This document shows positions 45,398 to 55,031 of a stretch of DNA of 64,000 nt, piece after piece. The stretch comes from Undibacterium sp. YM2. Lineage in GTDB: Bacteria; Pseudomonadota; Gammaproteobacteria; Burkholderiales; Burkholderiaceae_D. Location of the stretch: contig NZ_AP018441.1 in assembly GCF_009937975.1 (NCBI RefSeq), positions 5,146,001 through 5,210,000 on the forward strand. Direction: 5' to 3'. How positions within the stretch are numbered: the stretch's first letter is position 1; the number at the start of each line of letters is the position of its first letter. The notes beneath the pieces are model-generated. The model saw only the letters and a list, made by a program, of their open reading frames with translations, made no database searches and was not told the DNA's origin. The translations under genes were made by a program, and so were the position numbers.

Positions 45398-47080
45398 GTG
45401 CGAGCCTTCTATCAACTCGATTATGACGCACTCCCCCGTGACGTCAAAAAGCAACTGGCCAGGTCGGTCAGAAGCCCGGACTATCTGGTGCATGCTGACA
45501 CCACGTCGAATCGGTCCTGGTACCTGCGGCATGCGGCCTTGATGGCGGTATGTTTTTTCTTCATTTATGTGGCTGCAGCGTCCAGCTTTGGCGACCCCAT
45601 CAATGATCAGGCCTGGGATAATACCGGCCTGATCGTCTGGTATGCCATCCTGTTTTTCGGGGTGGTCTATGCGGGCAATGAAATATGGCAGCGCATGCAG
45701 TTGAGTGCCAAATTTCGTTTTGTCCCTGGTTGCTATCTGTTCCCGCTGGCACTGCTTGATATCCGTAGCAATAAAATTGCGGTACATGATCTGGCACAGT
45801 TGCGCAAACTGGATGCCACCCATTTTGAATCGAATGGCCGTTATCAAAAAACGGTTTTTTCCTTCAATTTCAATGATGGTACACGCAAGGACCTGATCAT
45901 CAATAACCAGAACCTGGCTGAAGCCACGCTGGGAAAATTCAATATCTATAAAACCAAGGCCAAGGATGCATTTCATAACCGCGATCTGGCAAGCCTGTAT
46001 GGCTTTGACCCTTTGCTGGATGTGCGCAGGCACAAGTGGCGGGAAGCACTGGCTACTGCTGGCCTGGGCAAGCGCTTGCTCAATCTGTTGAGTCAATTCA
46101 AAGTACCGCTAATGGTGCTGGCTATCTTCATTGCAGCCTTGTTCTGGTACGGCAGGAATACGGCAGCTGACAAGAAAATGTACCTGAATGCCAAGCACAT
46201 GCAGACGGAGGCGGCCTATCTGGGTTATCTGGCGCACGGCAAATTCAAGATTACTGAAATGCAGGCAGAATTGCCGCGCGTGGTATTCAATGAAGTACAG
46301 AAAAAAAATTCTGTCACCATGCTGCGCCAGTTGAAGCTGCGCTTCCCGCAATCAGATATCTTGCCCGACGTGGCAGAAGAAATTCATGTGCTGTATGAAA
46401 ACTCCATGCAAAAATTCCGGCAACAGGCAGTTAATTCAGACGCTGCCTTGATCAGGTCCATGGAAAATTTGCTGAAATTTGCCGAGGAGCATGACAACCC
46501 GAATGTCGCGATCAGCTTTACTCGCCCGACGGAAAGTGAGCTGGGTCAGCTCGATGCAATCCTGAAACTCAAGGAAAATAAATTGCGCGGCATGCGTATC
46601 ATACCAGCGGCGAAATACTTTGCAGACAATAGCGCAGCCGTCAGGGAAACACGGATTATCGTCGGGATACGTAGTGCGTTCAGCTCCATATTCCCGAATG
46701 ACGTGCTGTCATTCAATGCCAATCCTGCCGCCCCTGACAATGCGCCCAGGTTGCAGATCACTTATCAGATAGAACCTTCTGGCAAGGTGTTTGTGTCTGA
46801 CAAACAAGACGATGCCTTTGTTGGCATGGTCATGCGCTTCAAGTCCGCGCTCATCGTACCTGATACCAGAGACCGCTGGAAATTCGACCTGGAAGTGGAG
46901 CCACCAGATTCATTCAATGTCGAGTACCAGACATCCAGCCGCACACCGGTACAGCACGCACCTGAGGGCCAGGTCTATGCGGTAATGGCAGAGCGGGCCT
47001 TCGATAAACTGGCAAACAAGATCAATGCCGCATTCTTCAGGCCAGATAGTACGGCATACATGAAGCAAAATGGGCGATGA
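45398..47080 (+). CDS. Large membrane protein of unknown function
   Basis: A 560-residue protein starting at GTG 45398 with AAGGAAAG before it. Hydrophobic segments at about 46-66, 78-97 and 232-250 make it an inner membrane protein; between the second and third lies a PH-like stretch (FRFVPGCYLFPLALLDIRSN, then LIINNQN). After the third helix a 300-residue soluble part follows with helical and then beta-rich (LQITYQIEPSGKVFVSD) regions, probably periplasmic. No family recognised. It is divergent from the CBM-like pair across 283 bases and convergent with ndh. Confidence 0.65.
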   Translation: MRAFYQLDYDALPRDVKKQLARSVRSPDYLVHADTTSNRSWYLRHAALMAVCFFFIYVAAASSFGDPINDQAWDNTGLIVWYAILFFGVVYAGNEIWQRMQLSAKFRFVPGCYLFPLALLDIRSNKIAVHDLAQLRKLDATHFESNGRYQKTVFSFNFNDGTRKDLIINNQNLAEATLGKFNIYKTKAKDAFHNRDLASLYGFDPLLDVRRHKWREALATAGLGKRLLNLLSQFKVPLMVLAIFIAALFWYGRNTAADKKMYLNAKHMQTEAAYLGYLAHGKFKITEMQAELPRVVFNEVQKKNSVTMLRQLKLRFPQSDILPDVAEEIHVLYENSMQKFRQQAVNSDAALIRSMENLLKFAEEHDNPNVAISFTRPTESELGQLDAILKLKENKLRGMRIIPAAKYFADNSAAVRETRIIVGIRSAFSSIFPNDVLSFNANPAAPDNAPRLQITYQIEPSGKVFVSDKQDDAFVGMVMRFKSALIVPDTRDRWKFDLEVEPPDSFNVEYQTSSRTPVQHAPEGQVYAVMAERAFDKLANKINAAFFRPDSTAYMKQNGR

Positions 47081-47151
47081 ATTGCAGTACGGGCAGGCAT
47101 TGCGCCCCGCCCATACTGCAGGATCAATACCGTTTCAGCATTGCATAAAAA

Positions 47152-48480
47152 TTAATGCAGCTTGATACGCGGATTACGTACCCTGTCTATGGTCTCTGCC
47201 CAGGTCGACAGCCAGGTATGGAACAAACCATTGACTGCCACCTGGTGATGTTTGTGCAAGGACCAGTACATCCATTTTGCCAGCGTGCCTTCAATAAAGA
47301 CTGAGCCGCTGGCAATTGCGCCCATGAGGCTCCCTACCGTGCTGTAGTTACCCAGCGATACCAGCGAGCCATGGTCCTTGTAAGTGAATTCCAGCAAGGA
47401 CTTGCCCTGTAACTGGCGCACCAGTGACTTTGCCAGCATGCTGGCTTGCTGATGGGCAGACTGGGCGCGCGGCGGCACATTAGGCAAACCCTCGCCTTGG
47501 GGGCAGGCACAGCAATCACCGAGGGCAAAAATGGCCGGGTCACGTGTGGTTTGCAGCATGCGGTTAACCACCAGTTGGTTAATGCGGTTGCATTCCAGTC
47601 CATCGAGGTCTTTCAAAAACTCAGGGGCCTTGATACCGGCTGCCCATACGACGATGCCGCTAGGGATGAATTTACCGCTGGCCATTTGCACGCCCGCCTT
47701 GGAGACTTCCACCACTTTTTCATTGGTATGCACTTCGATGGCGATGCTGCGCAATTCACGGGCGACAGATTCTGACAGCCGCTCAGGCAACATTTGCAGC
47801 AACCGTGGCGAGGCATCGACAATAACTATCTTTAAATCTTTTTCAGGATGGAAGTTGACCAGTCCATAGCTGGACAGGATTTTAGTGGTCATGTGCAGTT
47901 CAGCCGCCAGTTCTACCCCGGTAGCACCACCACCTATGATAGTGACGGTAAAGCGCCCTTCACCAGCAACCTGGTCCTGTGTCTGCGCACGCAGGCAGCA
48001 ATTGATGAGTTTTTGATGGAAGCGTTCAGCCGCCGCCAGAGAATCCAGCATGATGCTGTTCTCACGCGCACCGGGTGTACCAAAATCATTGGTCTGGCTG
48101 CCCAGGGCGATGACCAGACTGTCATAGGGTATGGCCTGGCGTGGCAACAACTCTATGCCATTCTCATCCAGCGTAGGGGCGAGATAGATTTCTTTTTTGT
48201 CACGTGAGAGACCATCCATACGCCCCAAACGGAAATCAAAATGATTTGATCTGGCCAGGGCAAAATATTCGCGCTCGTCAGCATGGCTGTCGAGGGTGCC
48301 TGCAGCCACCTGATGCAATAAAGGTTTCCACAAATGGGTGCGGCTGGCATCGACCAGCGTAATGACGGCTTTGCCGCGTTTACCTAATTTCTTACCCAAG
48401 CGAACCGCCAGTTCCAGCCCGCCTGCACCACCGCCAACGATGGTAATTCTATGTACTGCCTCCTTGTTTTGCGTGTTCAC
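47152..48480 (-). CDS. ndh: NADH dehydrogenase type II
   Basis: A 442-residue single-subunit NADH:quinone oxidoreductase that passes electrons to ubiquinone without proton pumping. FAD motif IVGGGAGGLELAVRLG (about 15-30), NADH motif IIGGGATGVELAAEL (about 178-192), ALGDCCACP near residue 320 for FAD ribityl binding, and a C-terminal amphipathic membrane-binding segment (FIEGTLAKWMYWSLHKHHQ). Complete and normal in length. It is divergent from dusB. Confidence 0.93.
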   Translation of the reverse strand: MNTQNKEAVHRITIVGGGAGGLELAVRLGKKLGKRGKAVITLVDASRTHLWKPLLHQVAAGTLDSHADEREYFALARSNHFDFRLGRMDGLSRDKKEIYLAPTLDENGIELLPRQAIPYDSLVIALGSQTNDFGTPGARENSIMLDSLAAAERFHQKLINCCLRAQTQDQVAGEGRFTVTIIGGGATGVELAAELHMTTKILSSYGLVNFHPEKDLKIVIVDASPRLLQMLPERLSESVARELRSIAIEVHTNEKVVEVSKAGVQMASGKFIPSGIVVWAAGIKAPEFLKDLDGLECNRINQLVVNRMLQTTRDPAIFALGDCCACPQGEGLPNVPPRAQSAHQQASMLAKSLVRQLQGKSLLEFTYKDHGSLVSLGNYSTVGSLMGAIASGSVFIEGTLAKWMYWSLHKHHQVAVNGLFHTWLSTWAETIDRVRNPRIKLH

Positions 48481-48806
48481 GACGACTCCCTGTATATTAA
48501 AAATGTATTCCCTTGGTGCCGGTCAAGCAAATGCCGGGGCCACGGGAATGCACTTTTGTCAGGAGTCAGTATGACAAATGGCAGATAGAGTATACACACA
48601 TGCCGTCAGCTCGTGGTCGATATCCCGCCTACTACAGTAATTTAGAAATGCAAGTCTAAAAGACTGACAATTTATCCAGATTTATACTATCGCCAGCGCA
48701 TGTCATATAGATAAAAATATTCCTTACGAGTAGTAACGAATTTGCCGAATATTTAGGCAGGATTCAGGTAGAATAGCGCTTCTTCGAATTTCCCCCTTCC
48801 CTGATC
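48481..48806. other. Divergent promoter region of ndh and dusB
   Basis: 326 bases with no reading frame worth reporting. The dusB-side half is AT-rich (TTTATACTATCG, TAGATAAAAATATTCC). Strong regulation of dusB-fis promoters by growth phase is known in other bacteria; I could not mark Fis sites with confidence here. Confidence 0.4.
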
Positions 48807-49817
48807 GTGCAAATCGGCTCTTACGTGCTGCGTAATAATATTTTTGTTGCTCCCATGGCTGGCGTGACTGACAGACCTTTCCGTCAGTTGTGCAAGGAAC
48901 TGGGTGCGGGTTATGCCGTGTCTGAAATGGCGGCCTCCAATCCCAAACTCTGGGAAACAGAAAAATCCACGCGCCGTACCAACCATGAAGGTGAAATGGA
49001 GCCCAAGGCCGTGCAGATTGCCGGTGCAGACCCACAGATGCTGGCCGAATGTGCCAAACATAATGTTGATAAAGGTGCGCAAATCATCGATATCAACATG
49101 GGCTGCCCGGTTAAAAAGGTCTGTAATGCCTGGTGCGGCTCTGCCTTGTTGCAGCATGAAAGCCTGGTTGGTCAGATACTGGATGCCGTGGTTGGTGCAG
49201 TCGATGTGCCGGTGACACTGAAGTTCCGTACCGGCTGGGACAGGGCCAATAAAAATGCCCTGAGCATTGCCCGCATGGCAGAGGCGGCTGGCATACAGAT
49301 GCTGACCCTGCATGGGCGCACCCGTGCCGATGGCTATAAGGGTGATGCCGAATATGACACCATTGCCGCCGTCAAGGCCGCAGTCAATATCCCCGTAGTT
49401 GCCAATGGCGACATCACAACACCGGAAAAAGCCAAATATGTCTTAGAGGCCACCGGTGCTGACGCCATCATGATAGGCCGGGCGGCGCAAGGCCGACCGT
49501 GGATCTTTCGCGAGATCGCCCATTTCCTCAATACCGGCGAGCATTTACCTGCTCCACTGATTTCTGAAGTTCGTGAACTCATGGATAACCATTTGAAAGC
49601 GCATTATGCGTTTTATGGTGACTACCTTGGCGTACGAACGGCACGCAAACATATAGGCTGGTATGTGCAAGACCTGGTAGGTGGTGAAGATTTCCGGCAA
49701 CAAATGAACTTACTGACGGATTGTGATGAACAACTTGCCGCCGTCAGCAGTTTTTTTGATCACATGGCTGGGGAGCGGTTACAATACCGCCCCTTTGAAG
49801 AAAAACTGGCAGCATAA
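48807..49817 (+). CDS. dusB: tRNA-dihydrouridine synthase B
   Basis: Reduces uridine to dihydrouridine in tRNA with FMN and NADPH. 336 residues starting at GTG 48807 (MQIGSYVLRNNIFVAPMAGVTDRPFR). The catalytic cysteine lies in NMGCPVKKV (about residue 98), FMN-phosphate motifs VVANGDI and IMIGRAAQGRPW follow, and the C-terminal helical tRNA-binding domain is complete. Fis follows 93 bases later, the standard dusB-fis operon of proteobacteria. Confidence 0.95.
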   Translation: MQIGSYVLRNNIFVAPMAGVTDRPFRQLCKELGAGYAVSEMAASNPKLWETEKSTRRTNHEGEMEPKAVQIAGADPQMLAECAKHNVDKGAQIIDINMGCPVKKVCNAWCGSALLQHESLVGQILDAVVGAVDVPVTLKFRTGWDRANKNALSIARMAEAAGIQMLTLHGRTRADGYKGDAEYDTIAAVKAAVNIPVVANGDITTPEKAKYVLEATGADAIMIGRAAQGRPWIFREIAHFLNTGEHLPAPLISEVRELMDNHLKAHYAFYGDYLGVRTARKHIGWYVQDLVGGEDFRQQMNLLTDCDEQLAAVSSFFDHMAGERLQYRPFEEKLAA

Positions 49818-49910
49818 GACGAAGCACTTTTACAAAAAATAAATTGTCTTGCCGTCCATGAAGCATGGACTACCCGCCGCCTGGCTTAACCGAACAGTGA
49901 TAAAAACAGC

Positions 49911-50144
49911 ATGAGCAAAGATAGCATTCAAGACGCCGTCCACAAAAACCTGGAAAAATATTTCCGTGACCTGGGCGAGCAACCTGCCTCCAATATTTAC
50001 GACATGGTCGTGTTAGCCGTTGAAAAACCGATGTTAGAAATGGTCATGACGCGCGCATCGAGCAACCAGTCACAAGCCGCCGATATGTTAGGCATTAACC
50101 GGAATACTTTGCGCAAGAAATTGCAGCAGCACGGTTTGCTTTAA
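49911..50144 (+). CDS. fis: Nucleoid protein Fis
   Basis: A 77-residue factor-for-inversion-stimulation protein. The C-terminal helix-turn-helix is [27 protein letters not shown], given here in two pieces: [12 protein letters not shown] and [13 protein letters not shown]. It has the short N-terminal form usual in betaproteobacteria. It bends DNA at many promoters and origins. Cotranscribed with dusB and 47 bases from the purH start, so purH may share this transcript. Confidence 0.95.
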   Translation: MSKDSIQDAVHKNLEKYFRDLGEQPASNIYDMVVLAVEKPMLEMVMTRASSNQSQAADMLGINRNTLRKKLQQHGLL

Positions 50145-50191
50145 TCCATACTCGAGGCTTGACACCGATTTCCTTACTCACATCAAAAATC

Positions 50192-51757
50192 ATGATCAAA
50201 CAAGCCCTCATTTCCGTCTCCGACAAGACCGGTGTGCTCGAATTTGCACGTGAATTGTCTGCGCTCGGTGTCAAGCTCTTGTCCACGGGTGGCACGGCCA
50301 AACTGCTGGCTGACAATGGCCTGCCTGTTACCGAAGTGGCTGACTACACTGGCTTCCCTGAGATGCTCGATGGCCGTGTCAAGACCTTGCACCCTAAAGT
50401 GCATGGCGGTATTTTGGCACGCCGTGATTTCCCTGAACACGTGGCAGCACTGGAGCAGCATGGCATTCCTACCATCGATATGGTGGTGGTCAACCTGTAC
50501 CCGTTCCAGCAAACTGTCGCCAAGGGTGAATGCTCACTCGAAGATGCGATAGAAAATATCGACATCGGTGGCCCGACCATGTTGCGCTCTTCTGCCAAGA
50601 ACCACAAGGACGTGACTGTCATTGTCGATCCGTCTGATTATGCCGTTGTACTGGCAGAGATGAAGGCAAATCAAAACGTCGTCAGCTATGACACCAAGTT
50701 CACGCTGGCGAAAAAAGTATTTGCCCATACGGCACAATACGATGGTGCCATCACCAATTACCTGACCAGCCTGGGTGAAGACAAGGCGCACACCACACGC
50801 AGCGCTTATCCGCAAACCCTGAACCTGCATTTTGAAAAAGTACAGGAAATGCGTTACGGTGAAAACCCGCATCAGTCTGCCGCTTTCTATCGCGACCTGA
50901 AGTCTCTCGAAGGCTCGCTGGCCAACTACAAGCAATTGCAAGGCAAGGAACTGTCTTACAACAATATCGCCGATGCCGATGCCGCATGGGAATGCGTAAA
51001 GTCTTTCGCTGAATCTGCCTGCGTCATCGTCAAGCATGCCAATCCTTGCGGTGTGGCTTTGGGCGCGACACCATTTGAAGCCTATAGCAAGGCTTTGCAG
51101 ACTGACCCGACTTCTGCATTTGGCGGCATCATCGCCTTCAACCGCGAACTTGATGGCAAGGCTGCTGAAATCGTCGCCAAGCAATTCGTTGAAGTGCTGA
51201 TCGCACCATCGTTCACTGCCGAAGCGAAACAGATTTTTGCAGCAAAACAAAACGTACGTCTGCTGGAAATTTCTCTGGGTGATGGCTTCAATCAATATGA
51301 TATGAAACGTGTTGGCGGAGGCTTGCTGGTACAGGCACCGGATGCCAAAAACGTCTTGCAGGAAGAACTGCGCGTCGTCTCGAAATTGCAGCCTACACCA
51401 CAGCAAATGGCTGACATGATGTTCGCCTGGCGCGTGGCCAAGTATGTCAAATCAAATGCAATTGTTTTCTGCGGCAATGGCATGACACTGGGTGTAGGCG
51501 CTGGTCAGATGAGCCGCATAGACTCGGCCCGCATCGCTTCCATCAAGGCACAGAATGCTGGTTTGACTTTGACTGGTTCTGCCGTCGCGTCTGACGCCTT
51601 CTTCCCCTTCCGTGATGGTCTGGATGTGGTAGTAGATGCTGGTGCAACTTGCGTGATCCACCCGGGTGGTTCCATGCGTGACCAGGAAGTGATTGATGCT
51701 GCGGATGAACGTGGTGTGGTCATGGTTTATACCGGTACGCGTCATTTCCGTCATTGA
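50192..51757 (+). CDS. purH: Bifunctional AICAR transformylase / IMP cyclohydrolase
   Basis: Catalyses the last two steps of IMP synthesis. ATG 50192 gives 521 residues starting [19 protein letters not shown]; an upstream TTG at 50159 is not family-like. N-terminal MGS-like IMP cyclohydrolase domain with SVSDKTG, STGGTAK and [10 protein letters not shown]-terminal transformylase with KHANPCGVA and the [11 protein letters not shown] segment; ends RHFRH, as the family does. A strong terminator follows at 51799. Confidence 0.96.
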   Translation: MIKQALISVSDKTGVLEFARELSALGVKLLSTGGTAKLLADNGLPVTEVADYTGFPEMLDGRVKTLHPKVHGGILARRDFPEHVAALEQHGIPTIDMVVVNLYPFQQTVAKGECSLEDAIENIDIGGPTMLRSSAKNHKDVTVIVDPSDYAVVLAEMKANQNVVSYDTKFTLAKKVFAHTAQYDGAITNYLTSLGEDKAHTTRSAYPQTLNLHFEKVQEMRYGENPHQSAAFYRDLKSLEGSLANYKQLQGKELSYNNIADADAAWECVKSFAESACVIVKHANPCGVALGATPFEAYSKALQTDPTSAFGGIIAFNRELDGKAAEIVAKQFVEVLIAPSFTAEAKQIFAAKQNVRLLEISLGDGFNQYDMKRVGGGLLVQAPDAKNVLQEELRVVSKLQPTPQQMADMMFAWRVAKYVKSNAIVFCGNGMTLGVGAGQMSRIDSARIASIKAQNAGLTLTGSAVASDAFFPFRDGLDVVVDAGATCVIHPGGSMRDQEVIDAADERGVVMVYTGTRHFRH

Positions 51758-51798
51758 TATGATATTGATAAAGTATTGATCAATTAGTGATTCTGTTT

Positions 51799-51830
51799 AA
51801 AACGGCTCTGTTCACCCAGAGCCGTTTTTT
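51799..51830 (+). terminator. Intrinsic terminator after purH
   Basis: AAAACGGCTCTG pairs with CAGAGCCGTTTT around TTCACC, followed by more T (TTTTTT in total). A textbook terminator ending the dusB-fis-purH unit 42 bases past purH. Confidence 0.9.
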
Positions 51831-51849
51831 ATTCTGCATTCTCACCTTT

Positions 51850-52132
51850 ATGGCTTACGTCTATATCCTGGCCAGTGCTCGAAATGGCACTTTATATGTC
51901 GGTGTTGCCAACGATTTGATAGCTCGTGTTTATCAGCATAAGAACGATTTCGTTGACAGCTTTACCTCCCGACATAAGGTTAATCAACTGGTCTGGTTTG
52001 AACAGGTCGATTCGATTCTTTCTGCCATTCAGCGCGAAAAAGCAGATCAAGGCATGGAAGCGGGAATGGAAGATCAGGTTGATTGAAGAGAGCAATCCTT
52101 ATTGGCGGGATTTGTATTTGGATATTGTTTGA
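51850..52132 (+). CDS. GIY-YIG nuclease family protein, frameshifted
   Basis: From ATG 51850 the frame reads MAYVYILASARNGTLYVGVA, the GIY-YIG core (YVYIL, GTLYVGV), with the R-x3-YQHK segment, up to IQREK. It then goes out of frame at A5 (52037-52041). With four A the sequence is REKQIKAWKREWKIRLIEE then SNPYWRDLYLDIV to 52132, the standard C-terminus of the small UvrC-like GIY-YIG proteins (about 93 residues). As written, the product ends at 52086 after an aberrant tail. A homopolymer miscall is likely. Small proteins of this family are widespread and of uncertain role. Confidence 0.85.
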
Positions 52133-52172
52133 CTCTGACAGAAACGTGATTCGTTAAATCCCCCGCACTTAA

Positions 52173-52500
52173 TTGACGTCGCTCCTGCGCAGGCAGGAGC
52201 CTAGTGGCGTTGGTTGTTCACGAATACCATTCGCCAATACTTTCAACGCCAACATGCAAGAAATATCTTCGTGAGCAATTAGCACCTCGGCGTACTACGA
52301 ACGCCACTGGTGCGCCAGCCAGGTAGATTCCTGCCTACGCAGGAATGACGAATTTGAGAATACGGGCTTATTCGACAGTACCGCATTACGACGATACAAA
52401 CCGGGCTAGGTATCGCCCACATAATACAAAAAAAATTAACGTCGCTCCAGCGCAGGTTGGAGCCTGGTGACGTTCGTTGCTCACGAATACCATTCGCAAG
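52173..52500. repeat. Cluster of direct and palindromic intergenic repeats before ruvC
   Basis: A 64-base unit at 52173-52236 (begins TTGACGTCGCTCCTGCGC, ends CACGAATACCATTCGC) recurs at 52436-52500 with about ten differences. Each unit starts with a hairpin (GCTCCTGC/GCAGGAGC or GCTCCAGC/GTTGGAGC). Between them GATTCCTGCC-TACGCAGGAATGACG (about 52330-52357) is the reverse of the palindrome at 38940. No gene lies in 52133-52660; the ruvC promoter presumably lies in the last 100 bases. Confidence 0.65.
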
Positions 52501-52660
52501 TAACAACAAATCGGCATATGACACATATCAATCACAACAAACAATAAGCAAAAGTAATCACCCACTCACATAAGCACAAATAAAAATCCACACTGATACG
52601 CTATACTCTCCAGCAAGACCCGCTCAGCAACACCAGCTCACCGATATCCACAAAGAATCC

Positions 52661-53203
52661 ATGAAAATCCTAGGCATAGACCCCGGCTTGCGCACCACCG
52701 GTTTTGGCGTGATCTATAAACAAGGTAGCAAGCTGACATATATTGCCTCAGGCACCATCAAAACCGTCGATGGAACTTTGCCAGAACGCTTGAAGACAAT
52801 CTTGTCAGGCGTATCAGAAATAGTACGCACTTACCAGCCAGATTGTGCAGCGATAGAAAAAGTGTTTGTGAACGTCAATCCGCAATCCACCCTGTTGCTG
52901 GGGCAAGCGAGGGGTGCGGCAATCTGCGCGCTGGTAGCTGCCGACCTGGCGGTGTCAGAATACACAGCGCTACAGGTCAAGCAAGGCGTAGTTGGCCATG
53001 GCCGCGCCAAGAAGGAACAGGTACAGGACATGGTGCAACGTCTGCTGGCCTTGTCGGGCCTGCCCGGCAGTGATGCGGCAGATGCGCTGGGCGTCGCTAT
53101 CTGCCACGCACATAGTGGCGATACGCTGGCGACCCTGGGCGCGATTGCACCGGGATTGGCCAAGAAGGGCTTACGTGTCAAGGGCGGGCGTCTGGTCGGC
53201 TAG
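52661..53203 (+). CDS. ruvC: Holliday junction resolvase RuvC
   Basis: The endonuclease that cuts Holliday junctions bound by RuvAB. 180 residues. Catalytic acidic residues: D7 ([12 protein letters not shown]), E66-type in AIEKVFVN, and the C-terminal pair in [15 protein letters not shown]. Complete. It leads the ruvC-ruvA-ruvB set; ruvA starts 124 bases later. Confidence 0.96.
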   Translation: MKILGIDPGLRTTGFGVIYKQGSKLTYIASGTIKTVDGTLPERLKTILSGVSEIVRTYQPDCAAIEKVFVNVNPQSTLLLGQARGAAICALVAADLAVSEYTALQVKQGVVGHGRAKKEQVQDMVQRLLALSGLPGSDAADALGVAICHAHSGDTLATLGAIAPGLAKKGLRVKGGRLVG

Positions 53204-53327
53204 CTTCTGGCGGAACCCGCTACATTGCAGTATCGCAATATCCATATAATTTCCCCGCATTTACCTCGTCAAACGCCCAAGAATCGTTTACTATCACTGT
53301 TTATTCATACAGTATGAAAGCAGTCTC

Positions 53328-53909
53328 ATGATAGGTCGCATTGCAGGCACTCTGATAGAAAAGAATCCTCCGCAATTGCTGGTCGATTGCCAGGGCGTAG
53401 GCTATGAAGTCGATGTGCCCATGAGCACTTTCTATAACCTGCCGCATCTGGGTGAAAAAGTGGTCTTGCTGACGCATCTGGCAATACGCGAAGATGCCCA
53501 TGTGCTGTTTGGTTTTGGCACGGCTGAAGAGCGCACGACGTTCAAGCAATTGATCAAGATCAGCGGCGTCGGTGCCCGCACTGCGCTCTCTATTTTGTCC
53601 GGCATGTCAGTAGCCGATCTGGCGCAGGCGATTACGCTGCAGGAAGCCGGACGTCTGACCCGCGTGCCCGGCATAGGCAAGAAAACTGCTGAAAGATTAT
53701 TGCTCGAACTAAAGGGCAAACTCGGTGCAGACCTGGGCAATGCCACTGCGGCACTGGCTGCGGGTGATCATAGCGCCGACATCCTGAATGCCTTGCAGGC
53801 CCTTGGTTATTCTGACAAGGAAGCCTTGCTGGCGATGAAATCCGTGCCTGCTGGCAGTGGCGTGTCAGATGGCATCAAGCTGGCATTGAAAGCATTGTCC
53901 AAAGGCTAA
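53328..53909 (+). CDS. ruvA: Holliday junction branch migration protein RuvA
   Basis: Binds four-way junctions and loads RuvB. 193 residues: domain I OB fold ([20 protein letters not shown]), domain II with helix-hairpin-helix motifs ([16 protein letters not shown] and [20 protein letters not shown]), a flexible linker ([13 protein letters not shown]) and domain III ([17 protein letters not shown]) that contacts RuvB. ruvB begins 3 bases after its stop. Confidence 0.96.
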   Translation: MIGRIAGTLIEKNPPQLLVDCQGVGYEVDVPMSTFYNLPHLGEKVVLLTHLAIREDAHVLFGFGTAEERTTFKQLIKISGVGARTALSILSGMSVADLAQAITLQEAGRLTRVPGIGKKTAERLLLELKGKLGADLGNATAALAAGDHSADILNALQALGYSDKEALLAMKSVPAGSGVSDGIKLALKALSKG

Positions 53910-53912
53910 GCG

Positions 53913-54983
53913 ATGACAATACAGACCGACAATCTTTCATCCAACTTCAGCGAGCCACGCATTATCTCGGCCACGCCCAGTTCTCCCAATGAGGAGGCGA
54001 TAGAGCGCGCCCTGCGTCCCAAGCAGCTTGATGAATATGTGGGACAGGAAAAGATACGCGGCCAGCTGGAAATTTTTATCACGGCGGCAAGACAGCGCAG
54101 CGAAGCACTGGATCACACCTTGCTGTTTGGCCCGCCAGGCCTGGGGAAAACAACGCTGGCACACATCATTGCGCGTGAGATGGGTGTTAATCTGCGCCAG
54201 ACTTCTGGCCCGGTGCTGGAACGCGCTGGTGACCTGGCTGCCCTGCTGACTAACCTGGAAGCCAATGACGTACTCTTCATTGACGAGATACATCGCTTGT
54301 CACCGGTCGTTGAAGAGATTTTGTACCCGGCGCTGGAAGACTACCAGATTGACATCATGATAGGCGAAGGCCCGGCAGCCCGCTCGGTCAAGCTGGATTT
54401 GCAGCCTTTCACCCTGGTCGGCGCTACTACCCGCGCCGGTATGCTGACCAACCCGCTGCGCGATCGCTTCGGCATCGTTGCCAGACTGGAATTTTATACG
54501 CCTGAAGAATTGACCAAGATCGTCACCCGCTCCGCATCACTGCTGGGCGCACCGATACAGGCCGACGGTGCACGAGAAATCGCCAAGCGGGCACGTGGCA
54601 CACCGCGTATTGCCAACCGCCTGTTGCGGCGTGTGCGTGACTATGCCGAGGTCAAGGGCAATGGTGAAATTACCAAAGGCATGGCCGACGCGGCATTGAA
54701 AATGCTGGATGTTGATGCAGTTGGCTTTGACCTCATGGACAGAAAACTGCTGGAAGCCATACTCTTCAAATTTGGCGGTGGCCCGGTAGGACTGGACAAT
54801 GTTGCCGCCGCCATAGGCGAAGAACGCGACACCATAGAAGATGTACTGGAACCCTATCTGATACAGCAGGGTTTTTTGCAACGCACGCCCAGAGGCAGGA
54901 TAGCAACGCCGTCCGCGTATGAGCATTTTGGCGTGACCATGCCCAGATCGGGCAATAACGGAGACTTGTGGGGCGGCACCTGA
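53913..54983 (+). CDS. ruvB: Holliday junction helicase RuvB
   Basis: The AAA+ motor of branch migration. 356 residues: Walker [12 protein letters not shown], Walker [10 protein letters not shown], sensor 1 GATTRAGML, arginine finger region NPLRDRFGI, and the C-terminal winged helix ([15 protein letters not shown]). The first 25 residues are a Ser/Pro-rich extension common in the family. It follows ruvA with a 3-base gap; the hydratase gene follows 48 bases later and may be read through. Confidence 0.96.
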   Translation: MTIQTDNLSSNFSEPRIISATPSSPNEEAIERALRPKQLDEYVGQEKIRGQLEIFITAARQRSEALDHTLLFGPPGLGKTTLAHIIAREMGVNLRQTSGPVLERAGDLAALLTNLEANDVLFIDEIHRLSPVVEEILYPALEDYQIDIMIGEGPAARSVKLDLQPFTLVGATTRAGMLTNPLRDRFGIVARLEFYTPEELTKIVTRSASLLGAPIQADGAREIAKRARGTPRIANRLLRRVRDYAEVKGNGEITKGMADAALKMLDVDAVGFDLMDRKLLEAILFKFGGGPVGLDNVAAAIGEERDTIEDVLEPYLIQQGFLQRTPRGRIATPSAYEHFGVTMPRSGNNGDLWGGT

Positions 54984-55031
54984 TACTCCAGCCCTCCATG
55001 GTTTGTGCTCAATCTTACCAAATTTGATGCC

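Noticed and set aside
45197..46096. A 299-codon minus-strand frame overlapping the start of the large membrane protein
   Set aside because: The plus-strand frame has a ribosome binding site, membrane helices and runs 560 codons; the opposing frame has no domain and covers the divergent promoter region.
50534..51406. A 290-codon minus-strand frame opposite purH
   Set aside because: purH is complete and conserved on the plus strand; the antisense frame is Cys/Phe/Arg-rich without motifs.
52661..54983. ruvCAB near repeats as a possible mobile or defence island
   Set aside because: The genes are standard, complete repair genes in their usual order with dusB-fis-purH; the nearby repeats do not make it an island.
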